A stretch of DNA of 64,000 nucleotides from NCBI RefSeq assembly GCF_043290135.1, contig NC_134710.1, positions 254,683,592 to 254,747,591 on the forward strand, in the 5' to 3' direction. The notes beneath the pieces are model-generated. The model ran no database searches. It had not been told where the DNA came from and saw nothing but the letters and a program-made list of their open reading frames with translations. How positions within the stretch are numbered: the first letter of the stretch is position 1; each line of letters begins with the position of its first letter. The DNA is from Rhipicephalus microplus (Eukaryota > Arthropoda > Arachnida > Ixodida > Ixodidae). The position numbers and the translations under genes are program-made. Positions 12,403 to 24,456 of the stretch are shown in pieces.

Positions 12403-13412
12403 ATGGTTGAAAAGACTGTAAAGTGCTCAGGAAGTGGAGTGGGTTTGAAGGTGAACCCAAGCGTAGAAGCGGACGGAGGAGAGGCTGACGCGAAGTGTAG
12501 GCAATGTGAGGTCGAGAAAACAATGGAGAAAATGATGGTTGCCCAGAGTGAACTGCTGATGAGACTCGCCGAGCTCGAGACGGCGTTGGCGACAGAGCAA
12601 GAGAAAACGAGGGCAATGGGAGAAAGACTGAAGTCCACCGAGGAAGCACTAGCGAAGCTGAACAAAGAAGCGGCCTACGGAGAGAACAGTAGGTAACCGG
12701 CAACCAGAATGGTGGAGAAGGAAGAGCAAGCAAATTTGGAAAAAAACAGGTTCAACCGGTTCAATTGTCACAAGGCCCAGCTTCAGCGAGGTAGTGGTGG
12801 GGCTGGGAGGGGACAAAGCAGCTGGCGTCACAGGTGCAGGACGCTCCCGCTGAAAAGTCACAGCATGTGATAATCGCCGGGGACTCGAATTTTAATCGAT
12901 GCACAGAAGCCATCAAAGAGAGGGTAAGAGGTGACAAGAGGGTTGCAGTAGGGGCGTTCCCAGGACGCAAGCTTGAAGCAGTCATGAGGCAAGCGAGCGC
13001 AAAACTCAAAACTACAGCTGATAGACGAAACCTTGTGATAATTTCAGGCGGTTTAAACGATGTCTTAAATGAAAATACAGCAGGACTAGCAGCCACACTG
13101 GCGAAAGGCATCGATGACATGCGCGCCACTTCTCCTAAGGTACAGGTAGTGATATGCACGATACCGGAGGTACCGGTGCGTGATACCAAACAGTAAAGAG
13201 CGGTTGTCAACGCAAACCAAGAGATATGGCGGATGAGTCGAGAGAAAGGCTTTGAGGTGGTGGAAATAAACAGAGAGGTGCATAGGTGGGGTGGTTTTCA
13301 ACGAGACGGAATTCACTTCTATAGGCGGCTAGGTCATGAGGTGGGTTGGCGACTTGCAGGACGCGCAGTAGCTTTTTTGGGAGGCATGCGGGCCCTTCGG
13401 GGTGCAGGATAG
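12403..13412 (+). pseudogene. LINE ORF1: coiled coil plus SGNH/GDSL-esterase-like
   Basis: The first ~98 codons (to 12696) hold a C-x2-C pair (KCRQCEVEK) and a coiled coil rich in E/K/A heptads (MRLAELETALATEQEKTRAM). A frameshift follows. From 12834 the frame reads HVIIAGDSNFNR (block I GDS-type nucleophile Ser), VIISGGLNDVLNE (block III G-x-N-D) and, past an in-frame TAA at 13194-13196, RDGIHFYRRLGHEV (block V D-x-x-H). All three catalytic blocks of an SGNH hydrolase are visible. Such domains in LINE ORF1 proteins are thought to help membrane or RNP interactions. Confidence 0.75.
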
Positions 13413-13456
13413 CTAGTAACGAGGAAAACAACCAGGGAGACTCTTCGACAGGTGTT

Positions 13457-16400
13457 ATGGACAGATACGATTCCAAAGTGGCACCAATGTCTAAGATAGG
13501 TAGAGTCCGGGGCATAAATAGACGTAGCCACGAGCGCCGAGCCCATTCAGACATAGGGTATATTAACATGCAGGGTGGTAGGAACAGGCTGAAGTGGGAA
13601 AAGAAAGAAGAACAGCTAAGGGAAGAGGGGCCGATGGTATAAGGTTTTGTAGAAACACATCTCAGGGACATGGAACAACTTCCGAACAATCCGGACTACG
13701 CGTGGGAATATTGTAATAGAACAGAAGGCAGCAGAAAGGGGGGTGGTATAGGGGCATTCATTCATAAAAGTACAGACTGGCAAAGGGTCAAGCTGGAGTG
13801 CAAGGAACATTTATGGCTAAAAGGGAAAGTGGCAGGTCAAATGACACTCCTTGGTTTCGTGTACTTGTGGACGGGAGCAAAGGCCAGAGAGAAAAACCAG
13901 GCAATAGTAGAGTGTATATCAAAGGACATTCAGGAGTTAGGAAGAGAGTGCGAGATAATTATACTAGGAGACATGAATGCACACATAGAAGATATAGATA
14001 GGTATACCGACCCGACAGGAAAAATGATCATAGATATGTGTGAAAGGCTTGATTTGATCATTTGCATTTGCAACACTACCGAGATGTGTGAAGGACAAAT
14101 AACATGGGAGGTAGGAAGGCTGCAGTCGACGATAGATTATGCACTGATGTCACATAGAATGTATGATAAGCTCAGGGGAATGCAAGTAGATGAAGGTGGC
14201 TCCAGAAGTCTGAGTAGTGATCACAAACGTATCAAGCTAAGTTTTGGAAGAGCAGTGAAAGTGGGAAGGAAACAAGATGAGCAACTGCAGGAAAATTTTT
14301 ATTCAGAAAGGCAAATTGAAATAGCCACTAAACAAATTGAGAAAGTAATCACGGAGAATAATAAGGCAGTGTGGACATACACGAATCTAATTAGACTCTT
14401 TGAGCTAGAGCTTGCTAAGACGCGTAATAAGTCACCCTGGAAAAGAAGACATAAACCCAAAAGTTGGTGGGATGAGGAAGTTAAGAGAACCATAGCAAAA
14501 CGTCAGGAAGCCTCTACGGAACACAGACATGCTAAGCAGTGGGGTGAACCGACAGATGATGTTGAAAGAAAATGGGAAACCTTTCTAAGCTGTAGAATGG
14601 CTGCATCCCTTATGATCAATGAAAGGTTAGAAGAACGGGAGCTCAATGGCTGGCAGAAGTACATAAAAAAGATAGAAAGGCAGCTGCGAAATTTTGGAAC
14701 CATCTAAACTTCCTAAGAAATGAGACGAGCCTACTGCAAAGTTTTATAACTACAGCCCAAGGTGCCAGGCTAGAAGGGGACGAAGCTATTGAATATATAA
14801 GAACAAGGGTGACAGAAAAAGTTCAACAAAGAAGTTCTTTATGTACCACAATAGACAAGGACGAATCAAGTGGTGCAATGGCTCCATTTTCACAACGAGA
14901 GTGGGGAATGGCTGAGAAAAGGGTTCCTAGTAGTACATCAACAGGCCCAGATGGCATTCCAATTAGGCTGATAAAGACATTAGGTCTGAAGTCTAAGCAG
15001 GCTTTGAGAGGGGCAGTGAGCAAAATAATGATCTATGGTGAAGTTTCTGATGGATGGAAACTTAGCAGGATGAGCATGATCATTAAAGGAAAGGGGGACA
15101 AAGCTGACATAAACAACTACCGTCCTATAACAGTGACATCAGTGGTCTACAGGCTGGCGATGCAGATTATAAAGGAAAGACTGCAGGCATGGATAGAAGA
15201 TGAGGGGGTGCTGGGGGAACTGCAGAATGGGTTTCGGAAACACAGGAGGTTGGAGGACAATCTGTTCTCACTGACGCAGTGCATCGAAATAGCTGAAAAG
15301 GAACACAGGCCCCTGTGGCTAGCAATCTTGGATATCAAGGGAGCGTACGATAGCGTGGTTCAAGAGGAATTGTGGGGAATACTGGACACACTAGGCGTGG
15401 AACATGTAGTCACTAATCTTTTTAAGGGTATCTATAAAGGTAACAAGGTAGTTATAAAGTGGGAAAAACAGGTATCCAAGCCTGCTGAGGCAGGGGTGCC
15501 CCCTGTCACCCTTATTATTCATGATGTACCTACAAGGATTAGAGGCAAAATTAGAGGGAAGTGGGCTGGGCTTCAACCTCTCTTTAGTCAAACAAGGAAA
15601 ACTTATTGATCAGGCACTACCAGCATTAATGTACGCAGATGATATAGTGCTAATGGCCAACAACAAGGAAGATTTGCAGAGATTGATGGACATCTGTGGT
15701 AATGAGGGAGATAGGTTAGATTTTAGATTCAGTAAGGAAAAATCAGCAGTTATGATTTTCAATGACAACGAAGGTAGTGAGTTTAGGATACAGGAGGTCA
15801 CGCTAGAGATAACAGATAAATACAGATATCTGGGCGTATGGATAAGCAATGGGACCGAGTACCTGAGGGAACATTAAATATACGTGACGACTAAAGGTAA
15901 CAGGAATGCAGCAGTAATGAAAAATAGGGCACTGTGGAATTACAATAGGTATGATGTTGTGAGAGGAATATGGAAAGGGGTCATGGTTCCTGGGCTGACG
16001 TTCGGCAATGCGGTTTTGTGCATGAGATCAGAAGTTCAAGAAAGATTAGAAATTAGGCAACCTGGAATAGGTAGGCTTGCTTTAGGAGCTCACGGGAATA
16101 CACCAAATCAGGGAGTACAAGGTGATATGGGATGGACATCATTTGAGGGCAGGGAAGCTAGCAGCAAGATAAAATTTGAGAAGCGATTGAGAGAAATGAA
16201 GGAGGAGCGTTGGGCTAGGAATGTTTTCAGCTACTTGTACATGAAGAATGTCGATACAAAATGGAGGAAACGAACCAGAAAGTTGACTGGTAAATACTTA
16301 GAAAACAGCAGGTGGCCAAACCAAAAAGAACTATCGGTTAAGGAGAAAGTGAAGGAAACGGAGACTGACATGTTGAAAATGGGCATGATTAAGAAGTCCG

Positions 16401-16735
16401 CACTAGAGATCTATCGAACTTTTAAGCAGAAAATTGCCAAGGAAAGGATCTATGATAATACTCAGGGTAGTTCTCTACTGTTTGAGGCAAGGACGGGAGT
16501 ACTGCGAACCAAGACATATCGGGCCAAATACGAAGGCGTAGACACAGTATGCAGTGCGTGTGGAGAGGAAGAAGATACTGCCGAACACTTGATAATGTTC
16601 TGTAAAGGGCTTCACCCTATAGTTCAGGATGATGGCGCAGAGTTTTTCAAAGCACTGGGGTTTAGGGACCGGGAGGGCAAAATAGACTTTAAGCAAGTAG
16701 ACTTAACTAGAAGGAGGTTATCTGATTGGTGGTGA
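13457..16735 (+). pseudogene. LINE ORF2: endonuclease-reverse transcriptase, broken
   Basis: The frame opens at ATG 13457, is stopped by TAA at 13640-13642, and continues in the same frame to 14707 with the endonuclease signatures IIILGDMNAH and STIDYALMS followed by SSDHKRI. A frameshift near 14700 leads to the reverse transcriptase (TSTGPDGIPI, NNYRPITVTS, LAILDIKGAYDSV). A second frameshift near 15515 leads to the catalytic box MYADDIVLMA, and after a TAA at 15875-15877 the same frame runs to 16735 with the CSACGEEEDTAEHLIMFC finger. Catalytic residues are kept; the reading frame is not. Confidence 0.88.
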
Positions 16736-17107
16736 AAGTCAAGGCACGAGTGAAAATTAAACTCTTCACTGCAAATTACGAATCCTCAAACTCACTTTTT
16801 AAGAAAAAAAAATAAATATAGTTTTGGGTTCATTAAGTATTACGGCTTGGTGGCGCTAGCCACCGCCCGATCTAAAGGGTACAGCCATATCCATCCATCC
16901 ATCCATCCATCCATAGTGTGTGTGGTTGCGGTATGGCGCGGGCGGCTGGGCCCAACGTATTCTCTGGCCCAACGTGCTAGTTTGGCTGAGCTTGCGTGTC
17001 GCGAGCGCTGGGAGCACACGCTGCACTTTCATGCCTTCTCGTGTGAATCGTGTGCCCTGAGCGTGTTCGCCACGTGCAGCCCCTGTTCGCCGCGTGCAGC
17101 CCGCGGC

Positions 17108-20085
17108 ATGGCGAAGAGGTGGACAGACTCGCACTGCTTCGCTCCGGGCTGCCGCACGGGCTACTCGAATGGTCCAAAAGCGTCGCTGTTCGCCGCACCG
17201 AAGGACGACGGCCTCCGCAAAAAGTGGGAGCGTAACCTTCACAGGAAAGATAACACTTTCATCATTTTTCGGCTGTATGAGAGCACCACTTTGAACTGCA
17301 CTTCCTTCTGCGTGACTATGTGCATGTAATAAACGGCAACGAAGTGCGGATTCCGAGAGGGAAGCCGTCTCTTGCTCCAGACGCCGTGCCAACAGTGCTT
17401 CCAGATGCCCATTGTATCTCTCGACCGCAACGCCGCGACAAAGGCCAGAAAGAAAGACGAAAGCCCTGCCGTCAAATAAGTCACAGTAAAAGAAAGCGTG
17501 CCAACAAAGCCGATCCTGCAGCGACGAGGATGATGGTGGAGCACCATTGGATGAAGATCCACCTGCAGCAGACAGCGTCTCACTTTCTCTCGGCTACCTC
17601 CGGACCATGGAACCTCTTTCCCAGGATTGGTGCCTCATTGAATTGAATAGTCTCGAGACCGTAGTGTTTGTGACAAGATCTCTCCAAATGAACAAAAGAC
17701 TAGAGATGAGGCACGAAAAAGTTGTGTGTTTCACAGCGTTAGGAAGAGCACACACTGCAAAAGTGTATATTCAAGGAGTGCTGTGTGCTGAAAAAGCAGC
17801 GACTTTTGTGTCTTGATTAAAAAATGACATTGAAGACTTTAGTTAGATTTATCACTCCCTGACAGTAAAGTTGCGAGCTGCAACTGCCATCACTGCTCAT
17901 GGCGTCTCCAGCGTACAGTTCTTCGGAGCAGCACCAGCAGACGGTATTTCTCTTTTACAATCATTTTCAGATAAGAATAACCATGTATACAAAGTAAGCT
18001 TTTTGAGTATAGAGCTAGCCTCTGCAGCATTGTATAGCGGCAATATTGGTGGTCACGTATGAACCATGGTGATCAGTGAGCAGGTTAAAGAATTTTTGAT
18101 GGTTAACTTGTTGACTGCCTGCCTGTTTTATTGGTTCACCTTTGCTGGATGATGTTTCTTTGTATTTGTGCACAGTCACACTATCTTCACTGACATGTTT
18201 GCTAAATTGTGCACCTGCCTTTTTCTTTACTTTCAGGACAGATGTGCATAAAATGAAAGACTCTCCGAAAATCTCTGCTTACTATAAAATCCTGCGTAAA
18301 TGCCGCTGTGTGCCTGTCTACTGGAAAAACCCTTGCTCATCGACTCAAGTTGTTAAGGCGGAAAACAGCACGCCTTAAAAGCAGTGCGAACTCTTTAAAG
18401 AACCAGTTGAATGAAATGATGACCAAGAACAAATCTATTGCAGAGGAGCAATTGAATGAAAAGATGGCACCCCTTTCTCCTAAACGGCGTGAGGCAGCTC
18501 TTTGTATATTTAAGGCATCATCACGTATAAGCACCAGAGGAATGAAGTTTTCAAACGAGTGGGTACTTGAATGCTTAATTATGAAGATGAAAAGCGCACC
18601 CTTTTATGAATATTTGAGGAAGGAAAAAATCCTTGTGCTTCCAAGCAATTCCACACTTTGTAAATATGTGAAATTGTACAGGACTGGATTTGGGTTCAGT
18701 GAGAAGATTTTGAGGTGCTGAGCAAGACGACCTCCACAATGGATGATTTCTAGCGTCACGGTGGCTTAATAGTAGATGAGATGAAGCTGTCGGAACACAT
18801 TTCCGTAACCACAGCAGATCGTTTGGAGGGATTTGTTGACGTTGGTCCCTTCACTTCAGCAGAGGACAAGCATGCTGTCGGTGACCATGGCATCATCATC
18901 AATTTTGTGCCTTTTGTAGGCAAATGGACTCAAATATTGGGAGCATTTGCCACACGTGGAAACGTAGAAGGTAGTTTTCTAGCTAGGATCATGGTCGAAG
19001 CCGTGATTCTAGCAGAAAAAGCTGGGTTGCAAGTGGACTTCATAATGTCAGACGGAGCAACCTGGAATAAAAAAAATTGGTGCCAAAATAGGCATTGCCG
19101 CGTCAAAGACGGGCACCAAATGCAGTGTTGAGCACCCCGTGGACCCCAGTCGTCAACTATACTTCCTCTCGGATGTCCTCCATTTGATAAAATGTCTGCG
19201 CTATGGGCTGCTCAAGCCTGACTATGAAGTTCTCGACAGAAAAGTAAGTTTGTGCAGCGAAAGTGCACACTGGAATTTATGCAATTTTACTTTTTGTAAA
19301 AGAGCGATATGTTGAGTGACTATCACGTTGCATTTATTTCAGGTTTCTGTGCCGGTGGTTCGCAAGGCTCTCAGAGAGGACAGCACCAGGAATTGTGTCA
19401 CCTTGCAGGCAATGCCTGGGATCACCAACAGTCACACAAACCCCAACAACTTCAAGAGGATCATTAGCATTCCAGTCTCATTAGCATTCCAGTTTTTGAA
19501 AAAAAATGTTATTGATGGGATGGTGCTATACAAGACCACGATTGAGGAACGTTTTGGAGGCATCACAGCAACACTGAATTTTTTTAAGTAGGTGCTACTC
19601 ATTTGCTCTAATGTAGTGCCTTTTCCTTTCTGCCTAGTAGCTCTTTCCACTACCAATGCAGTGTACAGAGTATAACCTTCTCTCGTTCCCTTTTTCAGAG
19701 TCATTCATGACCTCATAGAGATCCTGACATCACGCTTTCCTTCCGAGGCGCTGCGGCCCAACTCTACTGCTGTACAGAAACTGAATTCATTTCTAGAGTT
19801 TCTGAAAAGCTGGAAAAATTGCACAAAAGGGCAACAAGGATTCCTTAGTAAATCTGAAGCAACAGGTCTACGAGTGACAATAGGAAGTGTGCTTGCCCTC
19901 TTGAAGTAGCTATGTGAAGATCTCGGATACAGGTACCTCATGACGTCTAGGTTAAGTCAAGACCCTGTCGAGCGCCTTTTTTTTGGCAATTGTACGCCAG
20001 TCTTCTGGCTGCAACACCCATCCTACACCACAGCAGTTTATCATCACAATTTACTGCCCGAGTTTCAGCAACCTAGCACGGCAAG
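17108..20085 (+). pseudogene. P-like transposon transposase with THAP finger, 5' part
   Basis: ATG at 17108 begins MAKRWTDSHCFAPGCRTGY and KKWERNL, the C2-CH THAP DNA-binding finger; a frame change and a stop break its C-terminal half near 17270-17300. The conserved segment VINGNEVRIPRGKPSLAPDA follows. A coiled-coil stretch and the THAP9-like block RISTRGMKFSNEWVLECLIM lie at 18370-18720, then VDEMKLSEHIS and MSDGATWN supply two catalytic aspartates of the RNase H-like fold, and SDVLHLIKCLR follows near 19160. Remnant introns are visible, with donor gtaagt at 19241 and acceptors ending ttatttcag (19341) and tttttcag (19699). The RLSQDPVE-like block then FSNLARQ is reached just before the retrotransposon at 20086. 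Confidence 0.87.
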
Positions 20086-20279
20086 TGTATGGGACCAGGG
20101 ATCAGCGTGACAGCAGGTGCGTGCGTCAGGCAGCTAGTGCTCCTCCGTTTATTCAGTCCGTCACATTTATAATACACTCTAGGCAACGCCCCTTTGATCA
20201 ACACGCGATAGCATCAAGATCGGGCGAAGCCCCTTGAGCTTATCGTGCGTAGCGCACGAGTGAGGCGCGATACGATACA
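20086..20279 (-). repeat. 3' LTR of mag-like Gypsy
   Basis: 194 bp, tgtatgggac...gatacga-taca in plus-strand reading. It differs from the other LTR by a few substitutions and one short indel (gtgcgtgcgtcagg versus gtgcgtgtcagg). Confidence 0.93.
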
Positions 20280-20395
20280 TCTTTTTTCCTTAGGAAAACA
20301 AAGAAACTGTGCAGTTACTTACATATGCGGAAAACACGATAGCTTGAGGTGGCACTTCGTAACAAATGAAGAACATATAGAAACAAAGGGAGAGT

Positions 20396-23300
20396 TCAAG
20401 CAATGTGTTCAAAATCTTGGTCATGTTTTAGTCGTCGTGGTGGTGGTCTTATCGTTCTCAGCGACCTTCTGGGTGCTGGCGTTGGACTACTCTGTGTGCC
20501 CGCGGTAGTTGGGTCATTGCTTGGCGCTGTGTCTTCGACGTGCCGCGCAGCTGTCGAGGTTCTTGGCTCTACATTGCTCCCGTTGGGAACAGAGTCCTGC
20601 TGGAAAGATTTTCCAGTCGGTAGCAAGTGCTTGCGGTTGCGCCGGAGGCAGCGCCCTTCCTGTGTGATTACGTGGTACGACCTCGGATATGTTCACGGCT
20701 TCAGAACCCGTGCTTTGGTGGCCCACAAGCCACTCTGGAGTCGCACAACGTCGCCTTCATGGAGTGAAGCTAGTGGCTGTGTGGACGGTCGAGACTGACG
20801 ATGCTTGACGATTCGGTGGGAAGGGCCACACTGGTAGTCGGGTAGCTGCGTCCGCAGCCGGCGGCCCTGGAGGATCTCTGCAGGTGTCAGTCCACATTCC
20901 AAAGGAGAGGTCCTGTAGGTCAAAAGAGCCAACCAAAAATCCTGTTTAGCTTCGGTAGCCTTCTTAAGAAGTCTCTTCACTACCTGTACCCCCTTTTCAG
21001 ATAGTCCATTAGAACGCGGGGACCCTGGACTTGAGGTAATGGGCTTGAAATCGTAAGTGCGCGCAAATGAAGCGAATTCACTACTCGAAAATTGAGGGCC
21101 ATTGTTTGATAGCACCTCCATAGGTATGCCATAACGTGCAAAAATAGCACTAGTGGTGTTGACGACGGTCCTCTCAGTGGTGTCTCTGAGGCATCCGAGT
21201 TCCGGGAAGTTTGATAATGCGTCGTAGACACACAGGTAGGACTTCCCGCCACAGCAAAAGAGGTCTATGCCTACGCGATACCAGGGTTGGTCAGGCACGG
21301 ACCGCATCAGAAGTGGTTCCTTCGGCTGGCTGTACGCGTATTTTTTGCATGTTGCACACCCCTCGGCGAATGCTTTAATTTCAGAGTTCATGCCAGGCCA
21401 GAAAACGAGGTGACGAGCCCTAGCTTTACATTTGGCGATTCCCAAGTGCCCTTCATGGATCCTATGCAACGTCTCACTTTTCATGCTGTTCGGAATTACG
21501 ACCTTGAGCCCCTTAAACAAGACTCCTTTAATGGAAGAGAGCTCGGGTTGAAAAGGCTTCAGCGGGCCCTCTACTGATTCACCCGTGGTCAACTTCTGCA
21601 GCACTACTTTCAGATAGCCGTCTTTGGCAGTTTCCTCGGCCAGACGCTTCCACGTTCCCTCGCTGATAAATAAGGATACCGTACTTACGGCATGCACTTC
21701 TGCGTCATCCGTGCTGACGTCATCCCTGCCTTCACTGCTAGGTGCTCTCGACAGCATATCTGCGACCATGAGCTGCTTCCCTGGAACGAAATGCAGTTCA
21801 AAGTTATATCTAAGCAATCGCATAAAAAAACGTTGCAGTCTGGGTGGCATGTCGCTGATCGCTTTCTTCGATATGACATAGGGTGGTGGTCCGTTTCAAT
21901 GACGACCGTTTGGCCGTACACAAAATGGTCGAACTTCTCGCAACCGTATGCAATGGCAAGAGCTTCTTTTTCTATTTGGAAATAGCGTGTTTCTGCTTCA
22001 AACAGCGTTCTTGACCCGTATTCCACAGGCTTCCACGAGCCGTTGTAGTTCTGCAACAGTGCGGCAACTACACCGCTGCGTGACGCGTCACATGAAATCT
22101 TCGTTTTTCTTGCCGGATCGAACACCGCCAGCAACGGTTGGCTAATTAAGCTGTGGCGTATTTGACGCCATTCCTGTGCGTGATGGGGAGTCTATTCGAA
22201 CACCGCATCTTTCTTAATTTTGCTGTGCAGTAGCTTCGTCCTCTCAGCTAATGTGGGAATAAATTTGCCGAAGTAATTCACAACCCCTAGCATTCGTTGT
22301 GCTGCTTGCTTGTCGCGTGGCTCAGGAATCTGCAGCATTGCCTGAATGAGTGAAGGATCCGGCCTGATGCCTTCCGCAGAAATTACATCGCCTAGGAAGC
22401 TTATCTGATTGACGCCAACGATGCATTTAGCTGGGTTAAACGTTAGTCCTGCTTTTTTCTGCCGCCTTCAGCACCTGCCTCAGTCGTTGGTCATGCTCTT
22501 GCCTTGATGATCCCCAGGTAAGCATGTCATCGACATACACTTTAGTTCCAGGCAAAGCCTCAAAGATGTCGGTAAGGGCTTTGTGAAAGACCTCAGAGGC
22601 TGCTGATATGCCAAAAGGCAATCACAAAAAACGGTAACGACCGAAAGGCGTCGCGACAGTGCAGATTTTCGACGTTTCGTCATGCAGTGGAATTTGGTAG
22701 AATCCTGAATTGGCGTCTAGTCGCGTGAACACCTTAGCCCCTGCGAGTTCCGACTCGATATCTTCTCTCCTTGGCATTTCGAAGTGTTCCCGCTTTATGG
22801 CCTCGTTAATTTTACGCGGATCCATGCACACGCGCAGTTTCCCATCCTTCTTGCGCACTATGACGAGAGGGCTCACCCATTCTGTAGGTTCCGTGAACTT
22901 GACAATTATGCCTTCCCGCTCCATGCGATCCAGCTCCTTTCAAAGCGGCTCCCGCAAGGCCAGCGGTACTCGACGGGCTGTCTGGACGACTGGGAGCGCT
23001 CCTTCGCGTAGGACCATGCGGTAGTGGCGTTGGAGACAACCTGTGCCAGAAAAAAGATGGCAAAAATCTTTCACTACTGCTTCGGAACTGGTTTGTGAAA
23101 CGGTGTCACCTGTCGTGCGATTATTCCGAGCGTCTCGCATGCCTGCAGACCGAGAATCGCTGGAGTTCCCTTGCGGACAATGAAGAAGTCCTGAACGGAA
23201 GTACGGTCATGCAATGTCACTTCTTGCCTCACGATACCCATATGTTTGACCTCGTTTCCACCGTAGGAGCGTAAGACGGCACTGCTGGGCTTTAACAGTG

Positions 23301-24235
23301 GCTTGGGGTTCATGCTTGCGTACAACGCAGCTGGGAGCAAATTAGCCCGAGACCCAGTGTCCACTTTGAAAGCAATAAGCTTTCCTCCCACTTTTGCCGT
23401 GACTATCCAGTCTGATCGGCTGCTCTTACTACCAATCGCGAGAATTTCAAAATCATCATCGCTTCCTTGTAGTTCACCTACTTGCGGCTTTGTTTTGCAG
23501 CATACGGCAAAGTGATTTTTCTTATGACACGCGCGGCATGTCTGTCCGTACGCTGGGCATTTGCGCGGTGCGTGCGCCCGACCACACTTTCGGCATTTAC
23601 CACTCTTCTGCTGCTTAGCCTGTGAACTGCCACTTGTCTTGTGCACGGTATCTACTGGTTTCTGCTCTCGCGCCCAGATTTCTTGGTTTGCTGCCATTAT
23701 CTCAGCTGCCTTGCATACTTCTTCGGCCTTTTGTAACGTTAACTTGTTGTCGGAAAAAAACTTCTCTCGAGTCTTAGCTTCGTTTGTGCCAAAACAATTT
23801 GGTCTCTTATCATTGAATCTGCTTGCTCTCCAAAATTGCACGCTCCTGCCTTCGTCTTCAAGTCTCGTAAAAAGTGTTCAAAAAGCTCACCTGGTTCTTG
23901 CTTTCGGGAACGGAACAGATAACGCATATGTACCTCATTGACTTGAGACGCACAATAGTCGTGGAACTTTTTGATTACCACGTCGTAGTCATTCTTGTCC
24001 TGGTCTTCCGTGAAACTGAAGGTGTTGTACACCTCTATGGCTTCTTCTCCAGCGATGCTCAACAGCAGCGCAATTTTCGCCGAAGCACGTCATGCTTTCG
24101 TAGGCTCTGTCGCTGTCAAAAAGAGCTCGAAGCGTTGCTTCAAAAGTACCCATCGCTTGCCTATATCACCTTCCAACCGCAGCGGCTCTGGAGGCTTCAC
24201 TGATTTCATGCTGGCATTCCTCGGATGGGCGGCTG
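20396..24235 (-). pseudogene. gag-pol of mag-like Gypsy, broken
   Basis: From the 5' side (right): gag with YDVVIKKFHDYC and YLFRSRKQEPGELFEHFL, two zinc knuckles (CRKCGRAHAPRKC and CRACHKKNHFAVCC), aspartic protease FKVDTGSRANLLP, RT with RVCMDPRKINEAI, FTRLDANSGFYQIPL and catalytic YVDD, RNase H around KISCDASRSGVVAALL and IEKEALAI, then integrase with GHLGIAKCKARARHLVFWPG, CATCKK, GIDLF and SEKG. Several frameshifts separate these blocks (near 23800, 22620, 22440, 21800, 20700). The second integrase catalytic residue reads SNNGPQF where SDNGPQF is expected (codon 21104-21106), so it was dead in the enzyme too. Confidence 0.87.
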
Positions 24236-24264
24236 GGGGTACGGCCTATATGCTTCTGACACCA

Positions 24265-24456
24265 TGTATGGGACCAGGGATCAGCGTGACAGCAGGTGCG
24301 TGTCAGGCAGCTAGTGCTCCTCCGTTTATACAGTCCGTCACATTTATAATACACTCTGGGCGACGCCCCTTTGATCAACACGCGATAGCATCAAGATCGG
24401 GCGAAGCACCTTGAGCTTATCGTGCGTAGCGCACGAGTGAGGCGCGATACGATACA
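24265..24456 (-). repeat. 5' LTR of mag-like Gypsy
   Basis: 192 bp; adjacent on the element's inner side to the tRNA-Leu-type primer-binding site at 24253-24264. Confidence 0.93.

Larger units (their letters stand above)
12047..16914 (+). mobile_element. APE-type non-LTR retrotransposon (LINE), near complete
   Basis: A ~4.9-kb element has ORF1 with a coiled coil and SGNH-esterase-like domain (12403-13412) and ORF2 with endonuclease, reverse transcriptase and a C-terminal CCHC-like finger (13457-16735). It ends in a 3'-UTR and an (ATCC)n tail at 16890-16914. An esterase ORF1 together with an APE endonuclease is typical of the CR1/L2 group, which I infer rather than prove. Both ORFs carry stops and frameshifts, so it is inactive. 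Its start is set only by the tail of the preceding copy. Confidence 0.82.
20086..24456 (-). mobile_element. mag-like Ty3/Gypsy LTR retrotransposon inserted in the P-like transposon
   Basis: Near-identical direct LTRs at 20086-20279 and 24265-24456 start TG and end CA. On the minus strand the 5' LTR is followed directly by TGGTGTCAGAAG, complementary to the 3' end of tRNA-Leu (primer-binding site), and a purine run aaggaaaaaaga precedes the 3' LTR. Flanks are gcaag and gtaag, a 5-bp duplication with one mismatch. The P-transposase reading continues across the element, which proves insertion. Two zinc knuckles and the protease-RT-RNaseH-integrase order suggest the mag lineage. At 4.4 kb it is somewhat short but covers all domains. 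Confidence 0.92.

Noticed and set aside
16856..17392. 178-codon minus-strand frame over the THAP region
   Set aside because: Antisense shadow of the THAP exon, which has the recognisable zinc finger on the plus strand.
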